From NCBI RefSeq assembly GCF_023330685.1, contig NZ_CP097128.1, positions 3,348,001 to 3,412,000 on the forward strand: a stretch of 64,000 nucleotides of DNA, read 5' to 3'. The notes below the pieces were generated by a model. That model had not been told where the DNA came from. It worked only from the letters and a program-made list of their open reading frames with translations, and did no database searches. Within the stretch, counting starts at the first letter, position 1; the number at the start of each line of letters is the position of its first letter. Positions 40,031 through 49,114 of the stretch are shown in pieces. This DNA is from Conexibacter sp. DBS9H8. GTDB taxonomy: Bacteria > Actinomycetota > Thermoleophilia > Solirubrobacterales > Solirubrobacteraceae. The position numbers were made by a program, and so were the translations under genes.

Positions 40031-40672
40031 ATGGACCTTCTCCGTGTGCAACTGCAGGTGCCGGCATCCAGCCGGCGGGCGGTCACGCACTTCTACGCCA
40101 GCACACTCGGCCTCAGCTCAACCGCCGAGGCGGCCCACGAGATCGGCCACAGCACCCTCGCCTTTGAACCCCACACCGGCACGCCCTTCTACCACTTCGC
40201 CATCCAACTCCCCGGCGACCGGTTCACCGCCGCCACCAACTGGGCGCGCCAGCGCGTCCACACCCTCACCGACCCGGTCCACTTCGACGCCTGGAACGCC
40301 GACGCGATCTACTTCCACGACCCCGTCGACAACATCGTCGAACTGATCGCCCACCACGGCCACGGCGAAAACGGCCGCCATGACCCGTTCAACCCCAGCG
40401 AGTTCCTCGGCATCTCAGAGATCGGACTCGTCGGCGACGTCCACACGATCACCACAGACCTCGCCCCGCTCGAGCTGAACGTCTTCAGCGGCGCCGGAAC
40501 AGACCTGACGTTCCTCGGCGCACCGACCGGCACCCTGATCATCACCGCCACTGGACGCGGCTGGCTTCCACTCCAACGCCCAGCCCAACCCCACCCCGTA
40601 CACGCCACCATCGCCGGCACCCCCAAAACCACCATCCACACCGCCGGACACACCGTCCGCCAAACCGGCTGA
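40031..40672 (+). CDS. VOC-superfamily (glyoxalase/dioxygenase-like) protein
   Basis: A 213-residue protein opening LLRVQLQVPASSRRAVTHFYASTLGL, the first VOC module (FYxxxLGL). A second beta-alpha-beta motif, DAIYFHDPVDNIVELIAH, supplies the usual metal-binding Glu (VELIAH). The C-terminal half may be a second module with altered ligands. Candidate roles are metal-dependent ring cleavage, isomerization or antibiotic binding; none is specific. A short ORF-free 250 bp precedes it. Confidence 0.65.
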   Translation: MDLLRVQLQVPASSRRAVTHFYASTLGLSSTAEAAHEIGHSTLAFEPHTGTPFYHFAIQLPGDRFTAATNWARQRVHTLTDPVHFDAWNADAIYFHDPVDNIVELIAHHGHGENGRHDPFNPSEFLGISEIGLVGDVHTITTDLAPLELNVFSGAGTDLTFLGAPTGTLIITATGRGWLPLQRPAQPHPVHATIAGTPKTTIHTAGHTVRQTG

Positions 40673-40873
40673 CCATCCGCCGTCACACCAAACCGCGAAA
40701 GCACCAACCCTCCGACACTCGATCCCCGCATCACATCCTCGCCATCGGAGTGGCGCAGCGCCTGACCCGGGCTGAAGTGAATGCAATCGTGGACCCGCCT
40801 GATGGCCGCATTGCAGGCGTGGCAAGGGTGTTGTCACGACAGGCTCGGTCAACACCTATCTTGATGGGTTCTG

Positions 40874-41275
40874 ATGAGACTCGCTCGTGTGCTGCCGACC
40901 TGGTTGGCACTCGTTGCTGGCGCCTTTGGCCTTACCGGGTGTGGTGCTCAAGCCCCCGGCGGGGGCTGTGGTGACGCCCTGTGCAGTGGAGTCCTCGTCA
41001 CCCTGCGTTGCGGTTCGACCCGGTACCATGAAGGTGGCCGCTACATCGTGCGCTGGACGTTCTTCGGCAGCCACCATGTTGTTGATCAGTCTGGAGCACT
41101 CACGATGCCCCGTCGGGCTTCCGTTGTCCGCTTCACGGCCGCGACGGGCTTTCCCGGCCGCTACACACTTGAGGTTACGGTCGGCTCACCAAGTGCCACC
41201 AGGACGTTCGTAACCCATACCGGCCACGCCCCTCATATCAGCATGGTTGTCCCCGCGAGGACGTCAGGCAGCTGA
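40874..41275 (+). CDS. small lipoprotein, unknown function
   Basis: A 133-residue protein with a lipoprotein signal: MRLARVLPTWLALVAGAFG followed by lipobox LTGC (Cys23). The mature part has beta-sandwich-like strands (YIVRWTFFGSHHVVDQ, YTLEVTVGSPSATRTFVTH) and two more cysteine pairs near the N-terminus. It should sit on the outer face of the cytoplasmic membrane. No family is recognised. It is a single gene. Confidence 0.6.
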   Translation: MRLARVLPTWLALVAGAFGLTGCGAQAPGGGCGDALCSGVLVTLRCGSTRYHEGGRYIVRWTFFGSHHVVDQSGALTMPRRASVVRFTAATGFPGRYTLEVTVGSPSATRTFVTHTGHAPHISMVVPARTSGS

Positions 41276-41516
41276 TCGGTCATCGCGGACACGGCACCGG
41301 GTAGGCGCGACCATGTCCCGACGCCGGGTTGCCCGTGCCGTGAACGACCCCGTCGACGCACTGGCCAGAGCGGATCCGTTCACCGCCAGCGACGCTGTCG
41401 CGTGCGTGTTGTCGTTGGTGTCTCAGGCTGGCTGGAGCTCGGGTGCCTCCCGGGTCTCAGCTGCGTTCTCGCTTCGCTCGAGACGATCCTGGCGCGCCAC
41501 CAACCAGAGCAATTTC

Positions 41517-41534
41517 GGTATCAGTAGTGATACC
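41517..41534 (+). promoter_or_regulatory. operator-like inverted repeat of the toxin-antitoxin operon
   Basis: GGTATCA (41517-41523), GTAG, TGATACC (41528-41534): a perfect 7-bp dyad ending 8 bp before the antitoxin ATG. Ribbon-helix-helix antitoxins commonly bind such sites for autoregulation. Confidence 0.65.
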
Positions 41535-41542
41535 ATCGGCGG

Positions 41543-41746
41543 ATGGCGATGACTCTGCGACTGACCGACGATGAGACTGACGCGTTGAGGCTCCGCGCTA
41601 GCCGCGAGGGACGCTCGATGCAAGACGTCGCCAGGACCGCCGTGCGCGAGTACATCGACCGCACGAGCCGGCGTGAGTTGTTGGACGGGATCCTGGATCA
41701 GGAGCTGCCTCGCTACGCCGAGGCGCTGCGGCGCCTCGGCGAGTGA
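41543..41746 (+). CDS. ribbon-helix-helix antitoxin
   Basis: A 67-residue protein with the MetJ/Arc-type pattern MTLRLTDDETDALRLRASREGRSMQDVARTAVREYI (beta-strand then two helices), followed by a toxin-binding tail rich in Glu and Arg. It should bind its own promoter and neutralize the Doc-like toxin. The TGA overlaps the toxin's GTG start (41743), so they are translationally coupled. Confidence 0.85.
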   Translation: MAMTLRLTDDETDALRLRASREGRSMQDVARTAVREYIDRTSRRELLDGILDQELPRYAEALRRLGE

Positions 41747-42126
41747 TCTTCCTCGACCTCGAGTCGCTCCTCTACGTGGCCGGCCGAACGCTCGACGGCG
41801 AGCCAGCGGTCCGCGACTACGGATTGCTCGAATCGGCGCTTGCACGTCCACAGGCATCCGCGTTCGGCGAGGACGCCTACACCGACATTCATCAGAAGGC
41901 AGCCGCGCTGCTGCACTCACTCGCCCGTAACCATGCGCTGGTCGACGGCAACAAGCGGATCGCGCTGACGGCGACCATCGCATTTCTCGGCATGAACGGC
42001 ATCCGCCTCACGTTCAGCAACGATGAGGCCTACGACTTGGTCATCAGTGTCGCGACCGGCGCGCGCGAGGACGTCGCAGACATCGCCGCGGTGCTCCAGG
42101 CAGGCTCGGAGCCCTGGGCCTCGTAA
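41743..42126 (+). CDS. doc: Doc-type Fic-fold toxin
   Basis: A 127-residue protein with the Doc motif HALVDGNKRIALTATIAFL (HxxxDGNKR, usual HPFxDGNKR), the signature of death-on-curing kinases that phosphorylate elongation factor Tu. Flanking helices (YGLLESALARPQAS...HQKAAALLHSLARN) agree with the family length of ~126 residues. GTG 43 bp after the antitoxin's last helix codons, overlapping its stop by 4 nt. The Pro-Phe of the motif is Ala-Leu, which is tolerated in family members. Confidence 0.85.
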   Translation: MIFLDLESLLYVAGRTLDGEPAVRDYGLLESALARPQASAFGEDAYTDIHQKAAALLHSLARNHALVDGNKRIALTATIAFLGMNGIRLTFSNDEAYDLVISVATGAREDVADIAAVLQAGSEPWAS

Positions 42127-42535
42127 CCCAGACCTGCTCTCGCCAAGCAACGAGCATCTCAAGCGGGACACCCTTGTGCCCGGCAACGCGCGGGAAGTGG
42201 TACCGCGTATCGATCAAGCTGGGCACGGCTCCTCGGGGCCCACGACGGCCCCGGATGGCCTCACCGTCGCAGTCGAACTCACCGTCGCAGTCGAACTCAG
42301 CGTCGCAGTCGAACTCAGCGTCCGGCATCGGTGCGGCGGCAATCAGCTCACGGAAGCGGGCTGCAGATATCAGCTTCCCTTGGGGCGGGCGAGATCACGG
42401 TGCCCCCGAGACGCCGCTGCGCGAGGTCTCGATCTTCTCTCCGCCGGAGCCCCTGTGCAGCACGTCAGAGAAGCGCGGCGCGGCGCCAGTGGCGATCAAC
42501 CGCGTCACAGCCCGAATCTCTTCAGATCAATCTGA
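42127..42535. repeat. gap with an 18-bp tandem repeat
   Basis: The unit ACCGTCGCAGTCGAACTC occurs three times at 42263-42316 (third copy begins AGC) plus a 6-nt partial copy. On the minus strand it would encode repeats of (D/G)EFDCD within a 94-codon frame (42044-42328), whose remainder (LIDTRYHFPRVAGHKGVPLEML) looks protein-like but overlaps the toxin's 3' end. I cannot support a gene with confidence. Confidence 0.45.
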
Positions 42536-43825
42536 TCACGTGCCTTGGCGGATCGCGTCGGAAACCGACACGCGAGCCGGCTCGGGGGCCCCGTCACCGT
42601 CCGGGCACGGGTCGAACTCGAACTCCACGGTTCGGTCGATCCAATCGATCACCTGCGCGAGCGTGACGTGATCGGGCACCCAGCCGCTGATCGTCAGGAC
42701 CTTCCCGTCGGTGCCCTCGCGCCAGTCGACAGCGGCCCCCGGCGCCCGGTTGAGCGCCACCGAGTCGACATGGGGCCCCGTGAGCGCCCCCACCCCATGC
42801 ACGGCGCTGACGCGGCCCGCCCAGCAGGGGGCCTGCAGCATCCGGTAGTAGGCGACGCCATGGCAGGGAACGAACTCAGCGGTCGCACAGCGCTCACCGA
42901 ACGCGACTGCGCAGGCCATCCGAAACAGGTTGACGTTGGCCGCGCGTTGCAGCACGTACGGGGGACGGCCACCCAGCCGCCCGTTGACCTCGATCAGCAT
43001 CGGCCCCGCCGGGGTCAGCTTGATCTCAGTGTGGAGCATCGCGGTCCGGATCCCCAGGGCGGCGATCGCCGCATCGGTCAACGCCACGAGCTCCCGCCGC
43101 AGATCGTCGCCGATCGGTACCGGCGTGAAGTTCCCGGTCTCCCGGAACGGTTCGGCCAGCGGAAAGCGGCCGGTGAGCGCAAGGTGGCTGACCTGGCCGG
43201 CGCTGACGGCCGATTCGACGGACAGGTAGCTGGCGAACCGGGGATCGCCGCAGGAATCGTCGGGCAGGAACGCCTCGACCACCGCTCCCGAAGCAGGCTC
43301 GTAGGCGGCGATCAAGTCGGACGGGCCGCTCAGGGCGAGCAGCCCTCGGCTGCCGCTTCCCCGCGCCGGCTTGTAGACGGCCGGATAGCTCAATCCATCG
43401 GTGAGGTCGGCCACCGCCCGAGGGTCGAGACCCGGGTCCAACGTGATGAAGTCCGGCCCCGGCACCCCGGCTTGACGCAGCGCCTGACGCTGTAACCGCT
43501 TGTCCTGAAGCGTCCGAGCGACCTCGACGGTATGGAAGGGAAGTCCCAGCCGTGCGGCGATCTCCGCCGTCAACACCAGGTGGTCATCAACGAAGGTGAC
43601 GATCCCCTGCGGCGCGTGAGCGGCGACGGCGGCCGCCGCCGCACCCGGGTCCTCCGGCGCGATCCTGACGGTAGGGCCGAACCGGGCGACAACGCGCTCG
43701 GCGATGGAGTCAAAGCGACCGTCGGGCAGAACCCAGAGGATCTCAGCGGCATCACCGAACCCGGCCCTGAGATCGAGCGGAAAGAACGATCGCGGATCGT
43801 GAACGACGGCGATCCGGCGCGCCAT
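42536..43825 (-). CDS. ATP-grasp ligase
   Basis: A 429-residue ATP-grasp enzyme. The N-terminal pre-grasp domain is residues ~1-100, the ATP-lid YPAVYKPARGSGSRGLL lies near 150, and the metal-binding end is MLHTEIKLTPAGPMLIEVNGRLGGR near 290-312. A ~100-residue C-terminal domain follows. The layout matches carboxylate-amine ligases (L-amino-acid ligases and cyanophycin/BacD-like enzymes) that make amide bonds from ATP. ATG 43825 overlaps the acyl-CoA dehydrogenase stop (TGATG) and AAGGAG lies upstream. The pair may make or modify an amide-linked small molecule. Confidence 0.8.
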   Translation of the reverse strand: MARRIAVVHDPRSFFPLDLRAGFGDAAEILWVLPDGRFDSIAERVVARFGPTVRIAPEDPGAAAAAVAAHAPQGIVTFVDDHLVLTAEIAARLGLPFHTVEVARTLQDKRLQRQALRQAGVPGPDFITLDPGLDPRAVADLTDGLSYPAVYKPARGSGSRGLLALSGPSDLIAAYEPASGAVVEAFLPDDSCGDPRFASYLSVESAVSAGQVSHLALTGRFPLAEPFRETGNFTPVPIGDDLRRELVALTDAAIAALGIRTAMLHTEIKLTPAGPMLIEVNGRLGGRPPYVLQRAANVNLFRMACAVAFGERCATAEFVPCHGVAYYRMLQAPCWAGRVSAVHGVGALTGPHVDSVALNRAPGAAVDWREGTDGKVLTISGWVPDHVTLAQVIDWIDRTVEFEFDPCPDGDGAPEPARVSVSDAIRQGT

Positions 43826-45027
43826 CACAACTCCTTGCGGATGAGCAGGGCCTGGGCGGATGCGAGCAGGGCGCGGTCGTTGCCGACCATCAGCGGTGCC
43901 GCCGCGATATCCCTGGAGATCCGCGCGAGGCTGCGCGGCGACGCGTTCCCGTAGCCGGCCAGGCCACAGATCGCCATCGCGCGGCGCACGACGTCGGGAG
44001 CCAGCGTCGAGGTGGCGATCTTGACGCTGTCCATCATCGACGCGAACCGGAGCGTGGCAACCTCCGGTCCGTCCTTGCAACGCTCGTACTCGGCCGCACC
44101 ATGAGCAACCATCGAGCGGATCTGATGCAGGCAGACCGTCGCCTCCGCGAGCCTCAACGCGCTGGTCGGAGCGGGAGCGTCAGGGTCGGCGCGGCGCGCG
44201 GCGCGCGCCTGGTCGCGGACGGCGGCGTGGGCCCTGCTGGCGGCGCCCTCGGCTAGACCCAACCAGACGGAGCTGAGCAGAATCGCGCTGACAGGCAGGG
44301 ACGTCTGCACGAACACGTCCGCGTAGTTGTCGATGACGAACTCCGGCTCGATCGTGGCGGACAGGAGCGCCGGGCGGCTGCAGGTCCCGCGCAGGCCCAG
44401 CGTGTCCCATTCCCCGCAGGGTTCCAGAGACATCGTCGGTGGAAGGCAGACTGCCATCACCTGGTCAGCGGCGGGGCTGTCCGGGTGGCGCCGGGCAGTA
44501 GCCAGAACCCCGTCGGCGTGCTCACCGTAGGAGACCGTCGACGCCTGCTTGGTGAGCCGAAAGCCGTCCGCCGTCGGTTCCAGCGCGCAGATGCTCGTCC
44601 GGCGCTCCCCGTTGAGACCGACCTCACTGTTCGCGTTCGCCAGCAGCAGTTCACCGGCGACAAGCCCGGGAGCGACGCGTTCAAGCAGGACGGGGTGTCC
44701 GTGGCGGGCGATGCAGGCCACCTGGATGCTGTGCATGGCCACGGTCAGGGCGGTCGCCGCACAGTGCTCGGCAAGCGCGGTGACCGCCTGGGCGACCTCA
44801 GCGAGCGTCGCCTCGGCGCCACCGTGCTGAACGGGAAGCAGCGCTCCCAAGAGGCCGGCGGCGCGCACCGCGGCGATCGCCTCCACGGGAAACCGGCCGT
44901 GATGGTCGACGTCGTCGGCATGGACAGCGGCGACGTCAACGCCGATCCGACGGGCCGCTGCCACGAGCGCGTGGTCGTCCGGTCCGTCTCCCGTCGAGCC
45001 CGAGGGGATGGGTCCCGCGTCTAGCAA
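43825..45027 (-). CDS. acyl-CoA dehydrogenase family flavoprotein
   Basis: A 400-residue protein with the acyl-CoA dehydrogenase fold: N-terminal helices (PVEAIAAVRAAGLLGALLPVQHGGAEATLAEV), a middle beta-domain (LLLANANSEVGLNGERRTSICALEPTADGFRLTK) and a C-terminal four-helix domain (LAPDVVRRAMAICGLAGYGNASPRSLARISRDIAAAPLMVGND). It oxidizes acyl or amino-acyl chains, or acts as a hydroxylase/desaturase in secondary metabolism. The TTG start at 45027 is weak; a later start is possible. It heads a two-gene unit with the ATP-grasp ligase. Confidence 0.75.
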   Translation of the reverse strand: MLDAGPIPSGSTGDGPDDHALVAAARRIGVDVAAVHADDVDHHGRFPVEAIAAVRAAGLLGALLPVQHGGAEATLAEVAQAVTALAEHCAATALTVAMHSIQVACIARHGHPVLLERVAPGLVAGELLLANANSEVGLNGERRTSICALEPTADGFRLTKQASTVSYGEHADGVLATARRHPDSPAADQVMAVCLPPTMSLEPCGEWDTLGLRGTCSRPALLSATIEPEFVIDNYADVFVQTSLPVSAILLSSVWLGLAEGAASRAHAAVRDQARAARRADPDAPAPTSALRLAEATVCLHQIRSMVAHGAAEYERCKDGPEVATLRFASMMDSVKIATSTLAPDVVRRAMAICGLAGYGNASPRSLARISRDIAAAPLMVGNDRALLASAQALLIRKEL

Positions 45028-45605
45028 GACGATCCGTTCACGACCGGGCGCCGCGGTGCGGCAGCCCGCCGTCGACCGTACGCCATTTTCGAGGGAGCCG
45101 GAATCACTCTGTCTGTGCGGGAGCGGGGTGCGCGAACGGTCATCGACGTGGGGGCATTCGTCCCCGCGATCGGGCGGGCGGCCGGACGACCGAAGCGCCC
45201 CGAGGGCAACTACTGAACGGGCAGCCGCTGATGCAGCTTGAAGAATTTCCCGCGGTGAACGTCCCGGTCCTCAAGGCATGGTAAACGAGGCGGTGGGGGT
45301 TGACGAGCCTCCGTCCGTTTGCAGACCGTCGCGCGCTCAGGTGGGGCGGCCACCGAGTCCGTTCCCGATGTGGCGGTCGGGACCGTGGCGACAGGGCGGA
45401 CGACGCCGGCGCGGGCGCCGCGGCGGGCAGCCGCGGGTTCTGCCGGCCGGCGCGGCCGGCCATGGATACGGACCCCCGCGGCCGAACCCCCTCCGCTCCG
45501 CAGCGCAGTCCACCCGTGGCGCCGTCCCGTGCACGGCGGGGGGCACCGCACCGGGCCAGCTCGGCCCCAGCCGGAGGCGGGGGCTCACAGCAGGGGTCTT
45601 GCCAA
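45028..45605. other. intergenic region, no gene supported
   Basis: A 578-bp gap between two minus-strand genes. Open frames on both strands are Arg/Pro/Gly-rich and resemble none I know. It should hold the promoter of the acyl-CoA dehydrogenase/ATP-grasp pair, but I see no clear elements. Confidence 0.4.
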
Positions 45606-46487
45606 CTACCGTGCCCGGGCCTCAACGATCCACGCCGCCGCCGGGAGTTCGAGGCCGGCGGTCAAGTCAGCCGCGTCGATCCGAAACGGATCGACGCGGA
45701 CCGACAACAGATCTCGCACCTCACGCTGGCGGTCGGGGCTCTCCTCGAGGTACATGGTGCGAGCCGGCCCCATCATGAGACGCTCGTGCACCCAGTCCCC
45801 GACGGGTTGCCCGGCACCCAGGTGCAGCACCAACTCGTGGGGGGCGACCTCCACCTCCACGAACCCGGCCGCCTTCAGGATCCGCTCCAACCGTGAGCGG
45901 TCGGCGAGGGAGAACGGGCCCGGCGCGTCATGGGGCGGCGCCTCCAACCCGTAGATCTCCGCCGCGCCACGGTTGACGACGGCCATCCACGGGTTGGCCG
46001 TCGGCGTCTGCCAGCACACGAACACCAGCCGGCCCCCGGGCGCCAGGGCACGCCGGAGGTTGCCGAAGCCCGCGACCGGGTCAGCGAAGAACATCACCCC
46101 GAAGCGACTGAAGACGAGATCGAAGGCGTCAGGTCCGAGGTCGGCGACCTGGGCGTCGACCCGGCGGAACTCGACCTGGGCGACCCCCGGCTGGTCAGCG
46201 ACCCGCTGGGCCGCACGAGCAAGCATTGGCGCGCTGAGGTCGACCCCGACGACGCGTCCGGCCACACCGGCGGCCACCGCGAGCGCCGCCGTGGTCGCGC
46301 CGCACCCGCAGCCGACGTCGAGCACCGCCTCGCCCGGAGCCGGCGCGGCCCGCGCGAGCGCTGCCTCACCGAAGGGTGCGGTCTGGCGTTCGGTCTGGTC
46401 CTCGGCGGCCACCCAGAGCGGCCCGGCGACGTCATTCCAGAACTGCTCCTGCTGGGTGTTGACGATCGCGGGCTTCGTGTCGCTCAT
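45606..46487 (-). CDS. SAM-dependent methyltransferase
   Basis: A 293-residue class I methyltransferase: motif I VLDVGCGCGATTAALA (about 60-75), motif II-like GVDLSAPMLARA, and LRRALAPGGRLVFVCWQTP. The substrate-binding C-terminal part carries GFVEVEVAPHELVLHLG. It resembles Methyltransf_25/UbiE-like enzymes in unassigned roles. ATG 46487 has AAGGAG 7 nt upstream; the frame's extension to 46685 lacks support. It diverges from the collagen-like gene. Confidence 0.8.
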   Translation of the reverse strand: MSDTKPAIVNTQQEQFWNDVAGPLWVAAEDQTERQTAPFGEAALARAAPAPGEAVLDVGCGCGATTAALAVAAGVAGRVVGVDLSAPMLARAAQRVADQPGVAQVEFRRVDAQVADLGPDAFDLVFSRFGVMFFADPVAGFGNLRRALAPGGRLVFVCWQTPTANPWMAVVNRGAAEIYGLEAPPHDAPGPFSLADRSRLERILKAAGFVEVEVAPHELVLHLGAGQPVGDWVHERLMMGPARTMYLEESPDRQREVRDLLSVRVDPFRIDAADLTAGLELPAAAWIVEARAR

Positions 46488-46704
46488 CTGCTGCTCCTTC
46501 GAGGATCGGTGGGGCATGGCAGGCGACCACGCCGTCGGGCCGAGGGTGGGGGGACCGCCAAGCGACGCTAGCAGTGCCACGACCGCGGGGACACGCGAGC
46601 CCCCCGGCCCGGAACCTCCATGACGCGCCTGAAAAGAGGTGCACATCGTCAGCGGTTCTGTCAGGCTGTGTGGCGCTCGGATCACCTAGTTCACGGAGAG
46701 AACC

Positions 46705-47826
46705 ATGCGCCGGCCACACCTCCCCAAGGCACCATCTCCAGCCGTTGTCCTCGCCGGGGTCGCACTGTTCGTCGCGATGGCCGGCGGCGCCTACGCCGCC
46801 GTAACTCTCCCGCGCAACAGCGTGGGGACGCCACAGCTCAAGGACGGGGCCGTGACCGGGGCCAAGCTCGCCCGCCACAGCGTCGGGGCCGCGCAGTTGA
46901 TCGCCCACTCCCTGCTCGCCTCCGATTTTCGAGCCCACCAGCTGCCGCAGGGCGCCCAGGGCCCCGCCGGTGCTCCCGGACCTCAGGGGGAAGCGGGCCC
47001 CGCGGGGCGGCCGGGTTCAGCGGGTGCTGAGGGGCCCGTCGGCCCGCAGGGGCCCCGTGGCGCTGACGGGCCCGCCGGACACCAGGGGCCGTCGGGCCCC
47101 GCAGGCCCGACCGGTCCACAGGGCCCGCTCGGCCCTCAGGGCCTGACCGGCCCCGCCGGCCCCCAGGGCTCGGCCGGACCGACCGGCGCCGCTGGCCCAC
47201 AAGGCCCACTGGGCCTGACTGGTCCACAGGGCCTGACCGGCGCCACGGGTCCACAGGGTCCGACCGGCGCGACCGGCCCACAAGGCCCACAGGGCCTGAC
47301 CGGTCCACAGGGCGCGACCGGCGCCACGGGCCCGCAGGGCCCGACCGGTCCACAGGGAGCGACCGGCGCGACCGGTCCACAGGGAGCGACCGGCGCGACC
47401 GGTCCACAGGGAGCGACCGGCGCGACCGGCGCAACCGGCGCGACCGGCGCAACCGGCGCGACCGGCGCAACCGGCGCGACCGGCCCGACCGGCCCTCAGG
47501 GACCGGCTGGCGCCGGGTACCAGTTCACGCAGACGACGAGCAACCCCGGGCCGACCCTCACCACGGCGGGGACGTACCTGATCGACGCCGTCGCCACCCT
47601 CGCCAATCCGAACGCACTGGAGCAGACGGGGAGCTGTGCCATCGACAACGCCGGCAGCCCCGGAACGTTCCTCCAGGGTGCCTTTGACATTCCCGCTCTC
47701 AGCTCGGCCGCCGGATACTCCTTCAGCGGCATCACCCAGGTAGCCGCGGGCACCCAAGTGGTCCTCACCTGCGACAACGGGGTCACCATCTCAAGTGTCA
47801 CCTGGTGGGTCTCCCCGGTCGGATAG
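46705..47826 (+). CDS. collagen-like exported protein
   Basis: A 373-residue protein. The N-terminal membrane/signal segment ([18 protein letters not shown]) is followed by [21 protein letters not shown], a segment common in actinobacterial collagen-like proteins. About 62 Gly-X-Y triplets follow (residues ~83-270; mainly GPQ, GAT, GLT, GPT), then a C-terminal globular domain of ~105 residues ([24 protein letters not shown]) like the C1q/BclA-type trimerizing ends. The triplet DNA repeats make the region prone to length change. GGAGAG lies upstream of ATG 46705. It is probably a surface trimer of unknown binding role. Confidence 0.85.
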   Translation: MRRPHLPKAPSPAVVLAGVALFVAMAGGAYAAVTLPRNSVGTPQLKDGAVTGAKLARHSVGAAQLIAHSLLASDFRAHQLPQGAQGPAGAPGPQGEAGPAGRPGSAGAEGPVGPQGPRGADGPAGHQGPSGPAGPTGPQGPLGPQGLTGPAGPQGSAGPTGAAGPQGPLGLTGPQGLTGATGPQGPTGATGPQGPQGLTGPQGATGATGPQGPTGPQGATGATGPQGATGATGPQGATGATGATGATGATGATGATGATGPTGPQGPAGAGYQFTQTTSNPGPTLTTAGTYLIDAVATLANPNALEQTGSCAIDNAGSPGTFLQGAFDIPALSSAAGYSFSGITQVAAGTQVVLTCDNGVTISSVTWWVSPVG

Positions 47827-47837
47827 CGGGGACGCAC

Positions 47838-49091
47838 GTGCCCGGCCGCCCGTCGAGCCGCACTGAGGCCCAACCGGACGCGGAGGACCTCGCGACGGTC
47901 GCGCTGGAACGGCTGCTGAGCGCCGCGGCCGCTTGGACCGGGGCGAGCGAGTTCAGCGTCGATCCCGTCCACGTCCGCGCGGCGATCCGCAGCGAACGGC
48001 TGCTCCGCGTCAATGGTCGCCCACTACCGGGCTTTCACCCGCTCTCCCGGTTCTGGCCGACCGCCGACGGGTGGGTCCGCACGCACGCGAACTATCCGTG
48101 GCACCGGGCGGCGCTGCTCACGGCACTCGACACCACCCCGGAGCGGCTCGAGCGGACGATCGCGGCGCTGCCCGCCCGCGCAGTGGAGGACCGGGTCAGC
48201 GCCGCCGGCGGGCTCGCGGTCGCGGTCCGCACGCGGGCGCAGTGGCGCGCGCTTGCGGGACCGCCGGTCCCGCTCCTGGAGAGCGCAGCGATCCCGGGCG
48301 CCCCGCCGCGAGCCACGGGCAGGCTCCGCGTCCTCGATCTCACGCGGGTGATCGCCGGGCCGGTGGCGACCCGGATGCTCGGCACCCTCGGCGCGGACGT
48401 GCTGCGAATCGACCCGCCCGGCCGGCCCGAGCTGCCCCTCCACCGCGTCGACGGACTGCTCGCCAAGCGCAGCGTGCGCCTGCACCTCAATGACCCACGA
48501 CTGGAGGCACTGCTCTCTGCGGCGGACGTCATCGTCCTCGGCTACCGGCCGGGCGCGCTGGACCGGTTCCGCCTCACCCCGGAGGCGATCTGTGCCCGCC
48601 ATCCCGGCGCGGTCGTCATCACCCTCTCAGCGTGGGGCTCGACCCCGGGGTTCGCGGACCGGCGCGGCTTTGACTCCCTCGTCCAGGCGGCCACCGGCCT
48701 CACCGACACGGCCGGACCCCCGACCGGTCTGCCCTGCCAGCTGCTCGACCACGTCACCGGCTACATGATCGCCGCGGCCGCACTCGAGGGCGTGCTGCGC
48801 CAGCGCCGGGAGGGCGGCGGTCACGTCTCCCATCTGTCCCTGGCCGCCACCGCCGAGGCGGTCCTTGCGGGCCCGCCGGCGAGCGATCTGCCGCTTGACC
48901 CGTCGCCCTACCTCGTCCGGCTCGGGCCACACGTCACCGCGGTCCGCCCGCCGGGCGCCCTTAACGGCGTTGCCCTGGCGTGGCCCGGACCGCCCGCCCG
49001 CTACGGCGGCGCCGCCCCGGTGTGGCGAAGGCCCCCGGACACCCTCACGGCGCCACTCGATTCGCTCCCGACGACCCGAATCATGAAATGA
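47838..49091 (+). CDS. CaiB/BaiF family III CoA-transferase
   Basis: A protein of about 417 residues. VLDLTRVIAGPVATRMLGTLGADVLRIDPP is the N-terminal signature of CoA-transferase family III, and VITLSAWGSTPGFADRRGFDSLVQAATG is a further conserved stretch. The first ~165 residues are unusual and may be a partner half, since many family members have duplicated lobes. The usual catalytic Asp region (GFDSLVQA) is kept. GTG 47838 is chosen because it follows the collagen gene's stop by 11 bp, and the two may be co-transcribed. Substrate is unknown. Confidence 0.7.
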   Translation: MPGRPSSRTEAQPDAEDLATVALERLLSAAAAWTGASEFSVDPVHVRAAIRSERLLRVNGRPLPGFHPLSRFWPTADGWVRTHANYPWHRAALLTALDTTPERLERTIAALPARAVEDRVSAAGGLAVAVRTRAQWRALAGPPVPLLESAAIPGAPPRATGRLRVLDLTRVIAGPVATRMLGTLGADVLRIDPPGRPELPLHRVDGLLAKRSVRLHLNDPRLEALLSAADVIVLGYRPGALDRFRLTPEAICARHPGAVVITLSAWGSTPGFADRRGFDSLVQAATGLTDTAGPPTGLPCQLLDHVTGYMIAAAALEGVLRQRREGGGHVSHLSLAATAEAVLAGPPASDLPLDPSPYLVRLGPHVTAVRPPGALNGVALAWPGPPARYGGAAPVWRRPPDTLTAPLDSLPTTRIMK

Positions 49092-49114
49092 GCACCGTCC
49101 TCCGGCGTGCGACC

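Noticed and set aside
47000..47500. CRISPR-like array
   Set aside because: The repeats are in-frame Gly-X-Y codons of the collagen-like gene, without spacers. No cas gene is present.
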